Below, piece by piece: positions 25,211 to 36,975 of a DNA stretch of 64,000 bases. The stretch's first letter is position 1. Each line of letters opens with the position of its first letter. Below the pieces are notes generated by a model. That model was not told the origin of the DNA and made no database searches. It was given only the letters and a program-made list of their open reading frames with translations. The DNA comes from Geosiphon pyriformis. Taxonomy: Eukaryota; Glomeromycota; Glomeromycetes; Archaeosporales; Geosiphonaceae. The stretch spans positions 14,654-78,653 of the forward strand of contig JAAOMT010000534.1 of NCBI GenBank assembly GCA_016748015.1. Direction: 5' to 3'. The translations under genes and the position numbers were made by a program.

Positions 25211-28200
25211 GCTAAACATATTTTTAAAATTTCAGAAGTTTTTGGTAAATTTTTAAAAATTTATTTATTATTTAAAAACAAATAATTAGTTTTTGTATTG
25301 TGTTTATATATAAGTATATTCTTAAAAAAATGATTAAATTAGATACTTATTATCAATTTTTTATAGTTAGCATATTTAATAACAGCATTTTTGTTATTTT
25401 GAGAAGTAATTTTAATGAAAATAATGTTAAATATAATGTTAGTTACAAAAAATACATAAATTTTGGTTTAATTAATTCTTTAAGTAATAGTTTATATGTT
25501 AAGATTTTTACATAAGCAAACTTTAAAGAAGTTAAAAAGATAATTGATTATATTTTTATGTTATTAAATCTGGTTAATACAATTACTAATAAAATAATTA
25601 TAAGTTTAAAAAACTTTTTTAATATTAATTATTTTGCTGTTTTTGTTAATTTGAACAGTATTTTATATAAATATTATAATGATTTTTATAAATAAGTTAA
25701 CAAAAATTATTGGATATACAACTTTAAAAAAACTAATATGACCAAATAAATTTAATTTAAAAATACTATATTAGTAAATATTATAATGTTTAGTAATAAT
25801 TTTAATTATTCAAAAAAAAATTTTAATATTAATTTTATTTAAAGAATTATTTGTTTTTTAGTCAATAAGATTTTTTCTAAGTTTTAGAGCAAAAATTTTA
25901 ATTGTATTTTTACCAAGATTTTGTTTTATTTTTACCAATTTAAAATTCTGGTTTTTAAGATTGTTAGTGCTTCATATTTGAGTTATAAATTAAATAACTT
26001 AATTAATTATTAATTATTATTTGATAAACTACATATATATTATATTTAAGATTTTTTGGTATCAAGTATTAATCTTAACTTTATCAAGTCTAAGCTAACT
26101 AAAATTAAAAAAATTTATTCTATGCTTAAGCTTGATAAATTTTGGCAAGCTGAAATAATAAGAATTAATGTTGTTATAAATAAAAAAATAAAAAAGTTTA
26201 AATTAAAAAAGATTATATTATTAAAAGTATTTTGAAATACACTTTTAAAAAGTAGTTTTAGATTATTTAATAAATAATAAAAACTTAGTGCTAAAGTCTT
26301 AGGAAATTATATTTAAAATAAATTCAATTATAGAAAAATAAATAAAAAACATAAGATATTAAGAAATATTCTAAATATTTAATATTAACAATACTTGCTT
26401 TTAATTTATATAGTTAATAATGCTTTTTTTAAAATCATAAAAGTAATTAATTTTGATAAAATAATAAGTATTATAATAAAACTATCAGATAAAAAAACTT
26501 TTGATTTGTTTGAAATTTTAATTGAATTTTAAAAACATTGTGATTTTTTTGTTTTGAGTTTATTATTAAATTTTTTTAATATTTGTTTAATAAATAAATC
26601 AGTTTTTTGGTCTTGAGAAAAACTTGAATATCAATAATTTTTAAGTCATATAAGTAAAAAAAATTTTAACTAACACTAAACCTATTATTTTAATTGAAAC
26701 TGTTTAGAAAATTTTTTTTAAAATCTTGTTTAACAGAATTTTTTCAGTTTACAATAATTTTAATGTTTTTTATAGTAACAATTTCTTAGTATTAAAGAGT
26801 ATAATTATACAATTTTTTATTTTTATAATTAAGTCAATAATAAAAAATACTATAAAGAAAGATTATAAACTTCAATTAATCTTATAAAATATATATAAAG
26901 CATATAATTTATTAGACTAAAAACATTTAAAAAGCAGTTTGGTTTATGTTAAAATATATAACAAATTTGTTAAATATTTTGGTAATATTTACAAAGATAA
27001 AATTAACTAAATTATAACTAATTTTGATTTAATAAATAGTTATTAAATATATAATAAATTAAATTAAAGTAAGATATTCTTTTTTTTTGGCATATTTTTT
27101 ATAATTTCTTTCTATATAAAATTAAAAAATGAGAGAATATGTGTAAATATAGAATTAATTTTAAGTTTGTAACTAAAACAAAGCATATTAAAAGTCAGGC
27201 AAACATAATATTTTTTTTGCTGCTAATGTTTTTATCAATAATATAATTTAAGTAAACAATAGTTAATTTGTAACTTAATTATTTTGAATATTACAAGTAA
27301 GTTTTTCTGAATTAATAATAATATTATTATAACTATTCTGATTAATTATAAAATTAAAAATTTTTTTTGTTAATAAGTAGTCTGCTAATTTTAATTATTA
27401 AAAAAAAAATTTTTACAAATATTTAAGTATTTTTTTTTAATAGAGAATTTATTAAAACTTAGCTTATCAAAAATTTATTTAGACATTAAATTTTTTGTTA
27501 ACAAAGTATTAAAAAAAGTCATTTTTAATAAGTAGTTTCTATATTTGGTTTTAGTAGTGTTTTATCTTATTATTAGTTATAAGATTTAATTTAGTTTTAT
27601 TTTTAGTATATAATAAATAAAATACTATAATCTGTAAAAATTTGAAATTGAAATCTGATTTGTCTTTAAACTTTTCAAATAACACAATCTATTATTTTTT
27701 CTTATATAATTTAAAAACTTTTAAATAAGTACAAGCTAAATACAAATTGGCTTTTGTATTAAGTTTTTTTAATACATATGGCATTTTGGACTGGCTATTT
27801 AACCATAAATATTTTGACTTACAGATTTTGAGCTGGTTTTTTTATTATCTTTTGTGTTTTTTAATCTATTTTAAAGTTATTTTAACAAACAATTTTCTGG
27901 CTAGTATAATTTGTATTTTTTATAATTACGATTTGTTATTGATTGATTTTTTGTGTTTAGTATTTTAATTTCAAGATAAAACCTTAATGTTAATAGTTTT
28001 GAATTACTCAGTTTTTTTTAAAGTGTCTTGTTTATTTAAACAGTTTGGTATTATTTTTATTAAGCAATTGTTTAATAAAAAAAGTGGCATTTTTGACTAA
28101 AAAACTTTTTAATGCTAAAAAAAACTAAACTCTTATGGTCTTGTTTTTAATTGGTTTAAATTTGCTGTTTGGTTTTTAATTAATTTGGTTTCTTATTCTA

Positions 28201-28605
28201 ATAATTATTTTTAGTTATTAGTTTTCAGTCTCTAAATGTTCTTAATTTATGTAAGTTTAATTTGATTTGTGATTAACTAATTAATGTTAAAATAATTTGT
28301 TTTTTTGTTTATACTAATAATTTTTTAAACAATCTAAATACCACTAATATAAAAGCTAATATTGTGTTTTTTAAAGATATAAATCTAAATTTAAGTATTA
28401 AAATATCTGAATTAATTTTTTTTATTATAGCTAAACTGCAGATTGTCATATTAGTTTTGAAATATGTTTTATTTTTTTATATAGTTGAGATAATTTCTGA
28501 TAACCAAATAGCTTTAAACACATATTGTTTGAAATTGGTTTTTGTTTTATTAAATTTTTATAATTAATATATTGTAAATATTATTTGAAAAAAAAATTTA
28601 AATAT

Positions 28606-29511
28606 TAATATTTATAGAAAAAAAGTACAAAAAAGAAATAAAAAAACAGATTATAAGAATAAACCAATAAAAAAATAGTAATTAAACATGTAAACACATT
28701 TTTAGAAATGTGTATATTCATAAAAATAAGCACATTTTTAAGAAATTATAATATATTGCTTAAGAGTGAGCATATTTTTAGAAAGTAATATAGAAAAAAA
28801 TAAGAATATATAAAATTTTATATAATAAAAGTTATGTATATATAGTAATAATATTAGAAATAAGTAAAGTATTTAAAAATTCAGACAAGTTTTTAGTTAA
28901 TTAACAATAAATATTCATAATATACTCTTTTTTTTAAAAGATAGTTTTTTATATCTTGAAATAAAATCATCCAAATACCAAATAAAATTATTTTTTATTA
29001 TCTAATTTATGTTATTTTTTTTATTAGATTAATATTATTATTTTTTAACTTCATTGGCAATTTATATTAACAGTATTTGCTATTTAATCATACTGAATTA
29101 ATAGCTTTTAATTATAGCTATTGATAAAATATTAATTTTTTATTTTATTTTATTTTTTATTTTATTTTTTCCTTTGTTTTATGTTGTGTATTAATTGATT
29201 AAAGAATTAATAATTTAAGTATTAAAATATTAATGTCAAGTATAGCTTAATAAAAGACTTATGAAACAAAGATAAAAACTTAAGAATAGCTTACCAAAAA
29301 AGCATAACTGTCAGATTAAACTGGTTTTTATACTGGAAAAAAAATTTGGAAAAACAATTACCAAGTAAATTTTTGTCTATTATATAAAAAACTTAACCAA
29401 AATCTTTAAATCTCAAACTTTTAGAAACCATCAACATTAGAAATAGCTATTAAATATTAAGTTATAAATTTGTTATTTATTCTAATATTTCAAATAATCA
29501 TCTATAATAGT
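28606..29511 (+). repeat. Solo LTR of the gypsy family inside LINE copy 3
   Basis: It matches the reverse complement of the two LTRs, for example TTTTTAAAAGATAGTTTTTTATA...TTGAAATAAAAT near 28930 and AAATTTGTTATTTATTCTAATA near 29468, so its sense direction is opposite to the nested gypsy element. No internal coding region accompanies it. It splits the LINE RNase H between N-L-N-I-N (28594-28609) and Y-K-I-K-N-Y-L-G (from about 29520). The LINE sequence ATTAAT appears on both sides, consistent with a 5-6-bp target-site duplication. Solo LTRs arise by recombination between the two LTRs of one element. Confidence 0.75.
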
Positions 29512-30605
29512 ATTAATTAATATAAGATTAAAAATTATTTGGGTGTTTTAGGCAATAAAAAAACTGATATTCCAACTAATACTACTTTATTTTTGAATAT
29601 AATACTTTTAATCTATATTAAAAATGGTTTGTTAAAATTAATAATAAAATTGTTTTTAAAAATGTAAGATATTTTGTTTATAAAATTTTTCAGATAATTT
29701 ATTATGCTTATTAAAAAGTCATATCTGGTATTAAAGTTTTAAAAAATAGTCTGCTTGAAAATATAAACTAAATAAATTATTACAGATATAATATTTTGAT
29801 TTTTATATAATAATTGAGTTTACAAGCAAAATTATAGTTAAAGTATATTTTTATTTTATAAAAGCTTTGTATTATAAGTTATCTGTAATTGTTTATAAAT
29901 ATTTGTATAATAAGTATTATAATAATGTTTTATGTCTGTATTATAAGGATGTTAAGTTTTTAAATCACAATTTTTCTTGTAAAATAAATAGTAAAGCTTA
30001 TAAAAAGCTGTTAAATATTTATGTGGCTATCTAAAAAACATTTTTTAATTTGTATAAATTATTATTATATATATTTTAATTATTTTTTTTGTGCTTTTTT
30101 AATATTGTTATGTATTTAGTTTTGTGTAAAAATTTGTTTTTAATAACTGGTTTCAAAAGTTTTTCTCAGTTTTTAAAAATACTAAGATTGTTGATTATAA
30201 AATTGTAGACTTTGTATATAGTTTTGGGCTGGTTTACAGAAATAATATTTGGCTTGTTTATTTCAAGTACTGAGCTTTTATAGAAAAAAATAATCTGATT
30301 CTATGTGATAAAACTATATTTATAGTTATTATTGGTTTATTGTCTATGTTGTTTAGTGGTGTAATTAAGTTGCTTGAGATTGCTATGGCTTTTGAGATTG
30401 GTTTTTGTATGCACAAATTGTGTTTATTTTTTTCAGGTATTAAGAATATGGTTTTTGTGTATATAAACACATAATATTGTCTTAATTGGCCTGAGTAACT
30501 GGTTACATATGGCAAAACACATAATTTATATCGAGTTTAAATTATTTAGTTTAATGTATTGTATTAAGTAATGTTTGGATTTCACTTATTAAACATAATA
30601 AAAAA

Positions 30606-32040
30606 AATTATTTACTTATTTTTTATTTAAGTTAACAATTATAATTCAAATTATTATTTAATTAAATAGCTAATAGATTTAATTATAAATTTTATCAAAT
30701 ATGTTAATATTTACAATTATGAATTTCAATTTCAATATGAATTTTTTATTGAATATAATAAAGCAAAACACAACAAAAAAACAATGTCTTTGGCAAAAAA
30801 AACTAAGTTATTAAATTAGTTTGTTAAAATATCAAACACAACAAATAGCTTGAAAGCAAGCTTTAATTAATTAAAAAAAATGGTTTATAAATAAAACAAA
30901 TAAACCAAACTTAAATAGACACAAAACTAATGAGTTTACAACAATAAATTCGGAAAAAAAATTGTTTTTTTTGGTTTAACAATGTCTATGTTAAGAAATA
31001 AAAACCAAAAAACTGTGTTTTATTTATTTGGCTTTTTTTGAATTCAGTTTGTCAACATAAATATTTTTTCAAAAAATAAGTTAATGATTAATATTGAAAA
31101 AAAAGATATTATAAACTTGCACTTTATGTAATTTCCAATCGATTAATTAATTTTTGCAAAAATGCTTTCAAGAATTTCATATTTTGACTGGCTTCATCCT
31201 AATTTCATGAATTATTATCGATAAATAATCTTAATAAAAATCAAGTAAACTAAGCTCAATCAGTTTTGAACTGAGTCAATTAGGCCTAATTCTCGAATAA
31301 AAGTAATTAGAAGCAAAAGAACATGAAAAATTTATTCTATTTTGCAGTAGAAATATTTTTCAATATTTTTCAATATTTCAAAGCTAAACCCTGAACAAAA
31401 TTACCTTTTCTTATTTAAGACACCAAAAAGAGTCTTTTGTGAATGCAAATAACTGATAGTGTTTGAAAGAAACATATAAAGAGTAACATAAAGAGAAAAG
31501 ACATTTTAATTCTACTATTGGTTGTTTTAAATATTAATATGGTAATTGTTTTATTTAAATACATGTATATTGAAATTTTTTATATCTATTTATAAATATT
31601 ATATATGCACAAATTTTTATTTTAAATAGTTTTTAATTATATTAGAAAAATACCACTTCTTGGTTTTGTGGATCTTATATTCACAACCAAAGCAAAGAGA
31701 AAAAAGAAGCAACTATTTTTTTTTTATAAATAAGAAAGCAACAATTTAAAAAGCTCTTTCAGTAGTAAAGACAGCTAGACCAAAAATTGTTATATCATTC
31801 TCTTAAAGAAATTAGATTAGATACACTTTCATTTTTCTTAACTGGAAATCTTTCTCAAGTCAATTTTTTTTTAAAGAAAAACATCAAAAGCCCCAAAACT
31901 TTTAATAATAAACTTAATAATTGTAATCAGATCTTGTCAGGAATAACATCTGGCAATCTTTAAAACTTTGTGCTCATGGTTGAACTTAAAAAATAACTAA
32001 AAAAGGCATTCAATTTTTCGATTCTCTTTTGTCATTGACG
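30606..32040. other. Intergenic; AT desert grading into host DNA
   Basis: Strongly AT-rich to about 31000, then gradually of host composition. I see no gene, only long A/T runs and no distinct repeat. Confidence 0.5.
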
Positions 32041-32301
32041 TTTCTTTTTTGATAGATTTTCTCGATGCATATTTATTGACAATGATGGTCAAGAAAATTT
32101 AAATGGAATTTCGATGCGGGTTTAGCCACTTAAAATAGGTAAAGAGTGATACCTTCCAGGTTTGTACATTGCCCTTAAAGATGAACGATATTATTGTTAT
32201 CAAGGAGTGCTTATAATCGATGCTGATTTCGAAAAGTATGGCTTTTGGTTTTCCTCATCAAATATTCAGATTAAAACAACACAACCAATATCATTAATAT
32301 A
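32041..32301 (+). pseudogene. Coding-like remnant of unknown origin
   Basis: Two stretches look protein-coding: FIDNDGQENLNGISMR (from about 32070) and, after a stop-containing 40-base gap that ends in a possible acceptor TTCCAG, LYIALKDERYYCYQGVLI then DADFEKYGFWFSSSN to a stop near 32301. The phases do not join cleanly by a canonical intron, so it may be a decayed exon pair or a misread gene fragment. Composition is host-like. The hydrolase starts 18 bases later. Confidence 0.3.
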
Positions 32302-32318
32302 ACTGCCAAAACATTCTT

Positions 32319-33405
32319 ATGAGAACTTCGAGAATGCAAAATTTTCTCTTGCTTTTATGTTTCTTCCCCGTATTTCTTCTTTCAAGTCCTTTGAAAAATG
32401 AAAATCAACAACTACCAGAAATATCTCTTTTATCGTTAAATCAAAATGGAATTAAAAACTTCATAGTAACCAGTAATGATGGGTTAAAAATTTATGCTGA
32501 GGAAATAGGGGATCCACAACAACCTACAATTATTTTCTTGCATGGTTACTTAGGAACACGTCTAGTTTGGGAACCACAATTTGCTTCAAAATCTTTGCGA
32601 GAGAATTTTCATTTAGTACGATGGGATGAGCGTGGGTGTGGTGCAAGTGAATCACCAAATAATATCACCAAATACAATAATCTTGATTTCTACGCGGATG
32701 ACTTGAATGCTGTTATAGAAAAAGCAACTAGAGGCAATCAAAAAAAGAAAGTTATTCTAATCGCATGGTCTCGTGGAAATTTATTTGTATTATGGTATTT
32801 GAAAAATTATGGACAGGAAAAGTTAGCCGGTTTTGTATTTGTGGCTGGATTCTTAGAATTGGAAGGAGTTTTACCGGCTCCTATCGAACTGTTAAACAGT
32901 ACGCTTTCAGATGACTTGGTCACGGGTGTAAATGGATGCGGCAAATTTATTGATATTATAACTTCTAGACCATTCGATCCGAGGATCAAGGCATTCCTTT
33001 TAGGTGGTGCTATTATTTCACCACCAACCAGTCGTCAAGGGTCTCAAAGTATACCAAAAATTTTTTTAAACATTTTTTCAAAAGGTTAAATTATTTTCAA
33101 CGATTGAATCTGATTCTCACATTGCTTCTTTCGTTTGAAATTCAGCCGCAATTCTTCAGTACGTTGCAAATAATAGCTTCATCAACATCTTTCGCAACCT
33201 TACCATCCCAATTCTGGCAATCTTCGGTGCCGATGACCGTATAGTTAATACACCAGTCACATCAGCAAAGGTCCTCGCCATTAATTCAAAGGCTACCCAA
33301 ATCACCTATCCCAATACGGGACATTTTCTTTTATGGGAAGTCTATAATGATTTCAACCATGATATTAGGAAATTTGCCAAAAATATATTTGGGAATCGAA
33401 ATTAA
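32319..33405 (+). CDS. Secreted alpha/beta-hydrolase fold protein
   Basis: Two exons, 32319-33048 and 33146-33405, giving 329 residues. The donor could instead be at 33085 (12 codons longer); both join in phase 1 to the acceptor TTCAG at 33145. A hydrophobic N-terminus (residues about 6-23) is a probable signal peptide; a second Met at codon 6 could also start it. Fold motifs: IIFLHGYLG (oxyanion loop), WDERGCGASE, nucleophile elbow IAWSRGN (Ala replaces the first Gly of GxSxG), acid in IFGADDRIV and catalytic His in NTGHFLLW. So Ser-Asp-His are all present. It resembles the proline-iminopeptidase/haloperoxidase-like group; substrate unknown. An AATAAA-type signal lies about 105 bases after the stop. 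Confidence 0.85.
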
Positions 33406-34755
33406 ATTAAAAGGTGTCTATTGATAAATGAAATGTTTTATAGACTTCACTATTTAGCTGAATAGCATTAGAAATGTAACTTTTAAATAATACATGTGTT
33501 TTCTAGCTAAATAAAAGTGTACAATTTCAAATTTTTACTGGGCAATTATGAAAAAACAGATATGCAATAATAAAAATTTGAGAGACTCGAAACGATATAA
33601 ATTTTTCAATCGAAATAAAACTTTAATTCTTCTAAACGGTAACCAAACAATATTTTTTATCTGCCTTTCTATGTATTATATTGTGAGATATGAAGAAGAG
33701 AACAAAGTGTTAATTGCACTAAAAGCTCTGTTTGCTGTTGATCATATATTAATCACACTTTGATGTTTGATGTTGTTTGACAATTGAAAAGTTATTAAGA
33801 AAGTGATGCATGTAAATTCTTTGATGGGGTAAACTGAGACTAGGATAATTTCTCTGTTGTATTTATGTAACAATAAAATTTTTAAATTGATTATTGTTTT
33901 TATCAAAAATTAATTTTTAAAGCTTAAATTAATATTAAGATGTTTAAATAAAGTTTATTTATTTGTAGTGTTTAAAAAAATTTATTAAAAGTAATATTAT
34001 TTTGATATTATCATTGTTTAAAATAATAGTATTTTTTATCATTGAAAATATAGACTAAATAATATAGCATATTTTTTATATAATTATTAATTATTAAATT
34101 TCAATTAAGAAAATTCATGCAAAATATTTTTAATATGATTATAATTTGGTAAAAATAAATTTAAAATATTTATTTAATAAAAAATTTGAAATAGATCTTA
34201 TTTTATAAGCTATTTTAATTTAAACAGATTAAATATCAGTTTAAATAAAAAAATTACTAAATGTTTTTTAGCAAAATTAATTTTAAAAATTACAAAAAAA
34301 TTTTTAGTATTTATTAATTATTTAAAATTTTATAATTATTACAAACAGACTTATTAAAATAATTTACAATTAAATTAAATATTATAAAAAACAATAAAAA
34401 TACTAATACTAATAATAAGTTGATTAAAATATATACAAATAAATTAAACATTATCAATTAAACAAAATAGAAATCTTTATTTATCTAATGATTTTAAAAA
34501 ATATATTAACAAAAAAATATTAAAAACAATTATATAACCAATTTTTTTATTTTTTTTTTAAATTAAAAATTTAATATAAAGAATACTAAAGTATTTATTA
34601 ATTAGTAAATTATTAAATTTATTTTTTAGTATTTATATTTATTATAAATAAAAAATAAAAAAATTTTATTAAATTATTACAGTCATTTATACAAAAACAA
34701 CATTATGTTAATATATATATAAAATAAACTTAAATTCTAATAAATAATTTTTATA

Positions 34756-34793
<38 letters not shown>

Positions 34794-36180
34794 TAAGTTA
34801 TGTTTATATTTATTGTATTAAAAATAGCAATTATTTGACTAATAGAAAATAAGTATTAATATTTCAACTTTAATTATAAAATAATTATTTGGAAAAAAAT
34901 TCAAAATAAATTCAAAAGCAAAGATTTATCTTTTTTAAAAATATTTTCTGTACAAACAGTAATTATGTTATTATTGTAGTATCTGTTTTAGAATTTATTT
35001 TTTTGTTAAAATGTGAATATTTATAATTTCAAAGATGAAGTTATATTTTTAACTATTTTATAAAGCCTACAAATAATGTAAATTGATAAGAAAGTTCATT
35101 TGTTTTTTTACAAATATAAATTTATTAAATTATTATCAATAATAAATATGGTTTTTTTAATTTGATAAATTTTTTAAATTCGAGTATTTTTTAGGTTTTG
35201 CAATTAAATAAAAATTTAATTTCTTAATTTATCGAAAGTTTAAAAAGTTTTTAATACAAAAAAACATTATTAATTTCTTGTCAAAATTTAAAATTAAAAA
35301 TAAATTCTTGATAAAATTAAATGTTTCTACAATAAAACAATATCAACTATTTTTGAAAATATTATTAACATTAAAATTTTTAAATGAATTATAAAAATAA
35401 TTAAAAACTTATTTTTATTTAAATACTTCATTTCTTAGCTTATAAATTGGTTTAAACACATTTTTAACATTTTTTGTGTTCAAATCACAAATTTCAAATT
35501 TAATATTATACTATTTAATAAATATTTATATAAACAATATATAAATAAATAAATTTCAATTTTCAATTTTATATTGACTGAAACTTTGCAAAGTTATTAG
35601 TTTGGATAAAAAATATATTATTATAATTTTATTTTTGTCTCTAAATTAATGAAATTAGTAATTATGTTAAATATTAAATATGTTTACAAAATTTCTTAAA
35701 AATACTAAACAATAAATATTTTATTACCTGAAGTTTATTTTGAAATTAATTTAACTAAATGTTGGTTGAAAATAATAAAAAACTGAATCAGCATAAAATA
35801 AAAACAGCAAAAAAATAACTTACTAGAAATAACAAATATACTATTATAATGTTAATTGTTTATATAAAAAACAAAATATTTAGTATAAAAAATATTTTTT
35901 TATTACATTAAAAACAATTTGCAATAATCAATAAATTTGAAGTTCTACACAGAATTTTATTTATAAAATAATAAATTGATAATTATGAACCAAATTTTAT
36001 ATATAAAAAAAAATAAATTATGATTAATATTCATATTTTTGATTTAAATAAATATGATTATATAAATATTTCAGTTTTATAAAAAATATTTAGCAAATAA
36101 ATAAAATTTGCTTTTTTTTTAAATATTTTAAAAATAAAAAATATTTTAACAATAAAAAACAATATTTTTAAATTAATATG
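33406..36180. other. 3' flank of the hydrolase, then AT-rich desert
   Basis: 33406-33850 is host-like; a 71-codon open frame at 33548-33763 has no recognisable motif. From 33850 on the sequence is nearly all A/T without coding signal. A (TAA)n microsatellite lies at about 34761-34793. Confidence 0.6.
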
Positions 36181-36184
36181 AATA

Positions 36185-36400
36185 TACGTGTGATGGATTG
36201 AAATTTTTCACATGTGCGACCATTAATTGGCCGCTTATGCGCTTATATTAGTATAGGTAAGGATATTTTGATTGCTGCCTTGACTGGCTCGAGTGACTGG
36301 TCACGTGAAGACAAAGCATGGGATGCGTCTATCATAAATTGTATTTGGTTTTATGTATGTAGATAGCGGGTGGGTCTCACTTTGTTAAGCAATAAAAATT
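36185..36400 (+). mobile_element. Short GC-richer LINE 3' tail (5'-truncated)
   Basis: It carries the family tail: TTGACTGGCTCGAGTGACTGGTCACGTG with the perfect inverted repeat GTGAC-TG-GTCAC at 36293-36304, then TGGGTCTCACTTTGTTAAGCAATAAAAA. Several CpGs are intact (TGCGACC, GGCCGC, TGCGCTT), in contrast to the surrounding desert, so it is probably a young insertion. No coding sequence of ORF2 is recognisable before the tail. Confidence 0.7.
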
Positions 36401-36494
36401 TTTATTAATTAATTAAAACTAATTACTATGTTATAATTTTATTTATTTTACAATTTAAAAAATTGTTGATACCATAATTTATTAATTGCAAAAA

Positions 36495-36975
36495 TAAAAT
36501 TATGGGTGGCTGACACGGTAAGCCGTTTGGGTGCTGGTTTTGGTGGGGGTACGTTGGTTGTCGATTTCGTTCGTCGTTTTGCTGAGAGTCACAGGTCAGC
36601 CGTTTGGATACCAGCGGCTAAGTTGAGATCTTATTATGAAAAGCATAACCTTCTGCCGCGAGACGGCTCCTCCTTTTCTTCGGTGTCTGGTCTGTCTTCT
36701 TTGTGGTCTGCTGGGTCAATCCGAGATTTCGGTTTCAGGTTGGGTGTTCACATGTGCTTCGGGTTGCACCCGTGCCTTACAAGATCGGACTTTGGTTTCT
36801 TGAGTGGTTTTCCTGTAGCGGGAATTCTGGATGCGTAGTGCTGCCTTGGTTGGCCCGAGTGGCTAGTCACGTGTAGAAAAAGCATGAGCCACGCTTAATT
36901 TAGATTCTGTGTATTCTATGTACTTAGGTAGTGGTTGGGCTGCACTCGTAAAATCTTTAATAAAAATAAAATAAA
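36495..36975 (+). mobile_element. 5'-truncated LINE copy with intact ORF2 C-terminus, CpG-rich
   Basis: An open frame to the stop at 36836-36838 aligns with the end of LINE ORF2: VVDFVRRFAESHRSAVW against IVNFLCTFCLAFRNKVW of copy 1, PRDGSSFSSVSGLSS against SRDSFISISIAGLFS, and both end in DA. The tail follows (CCCGAGTGGCTAGTCACGTG at about 36855). CpGs are abundant and no stop interrupts the frame, unlike copies 1-4, so this represents a divergent, younger and unmutated LINE lineage. The ATG at 36506 is probably only the first in-frame Met within the fragment. Confidence 0.8.

Larger units (their letters stand above)
12640..30605 (+). mobile_element. Heavily decayed LINE (copy 3), split by two LTR insertions
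   Basis: The 5' end resembles copy 2 (CTCTTGTT near 12660). ORF1 counterparts are readable: EKISYIDLNN near 12988 (copy 2: KETSYADLDN), NFNSVKLFVLNI near 13209, IQLIG near 13560. Endonuclease remnants lie on either side of the gypsy element, resuming at 25211 (AKHIFKISEVFGKFL). RNase H (ISDNQIALNTY) is near 28492 and the C-terminal block is near 30260-30480, ending with the family tail. The RT box has become FINNI (near 27230), both catalytic aspartates replaced by asparagine. Subtracting the 10,362-bp and about 906-bp insertions leaves about 6.7 kb, a full-length LINE. Confidence 0.85.

Noticed and set aside
33548-33763. 71-codon plus-strand frame after the hydrolase
   Set aside because: No motif, biased Asn/Lys composition and position in the hydrolase 3' flank; a chance frame is likelier.
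34756-34800. Tandem repeat as a possible CRISPR or centromere-type array
   Set aside because: It is a simple (TAA)n microsatellite without spacers or longer unit.
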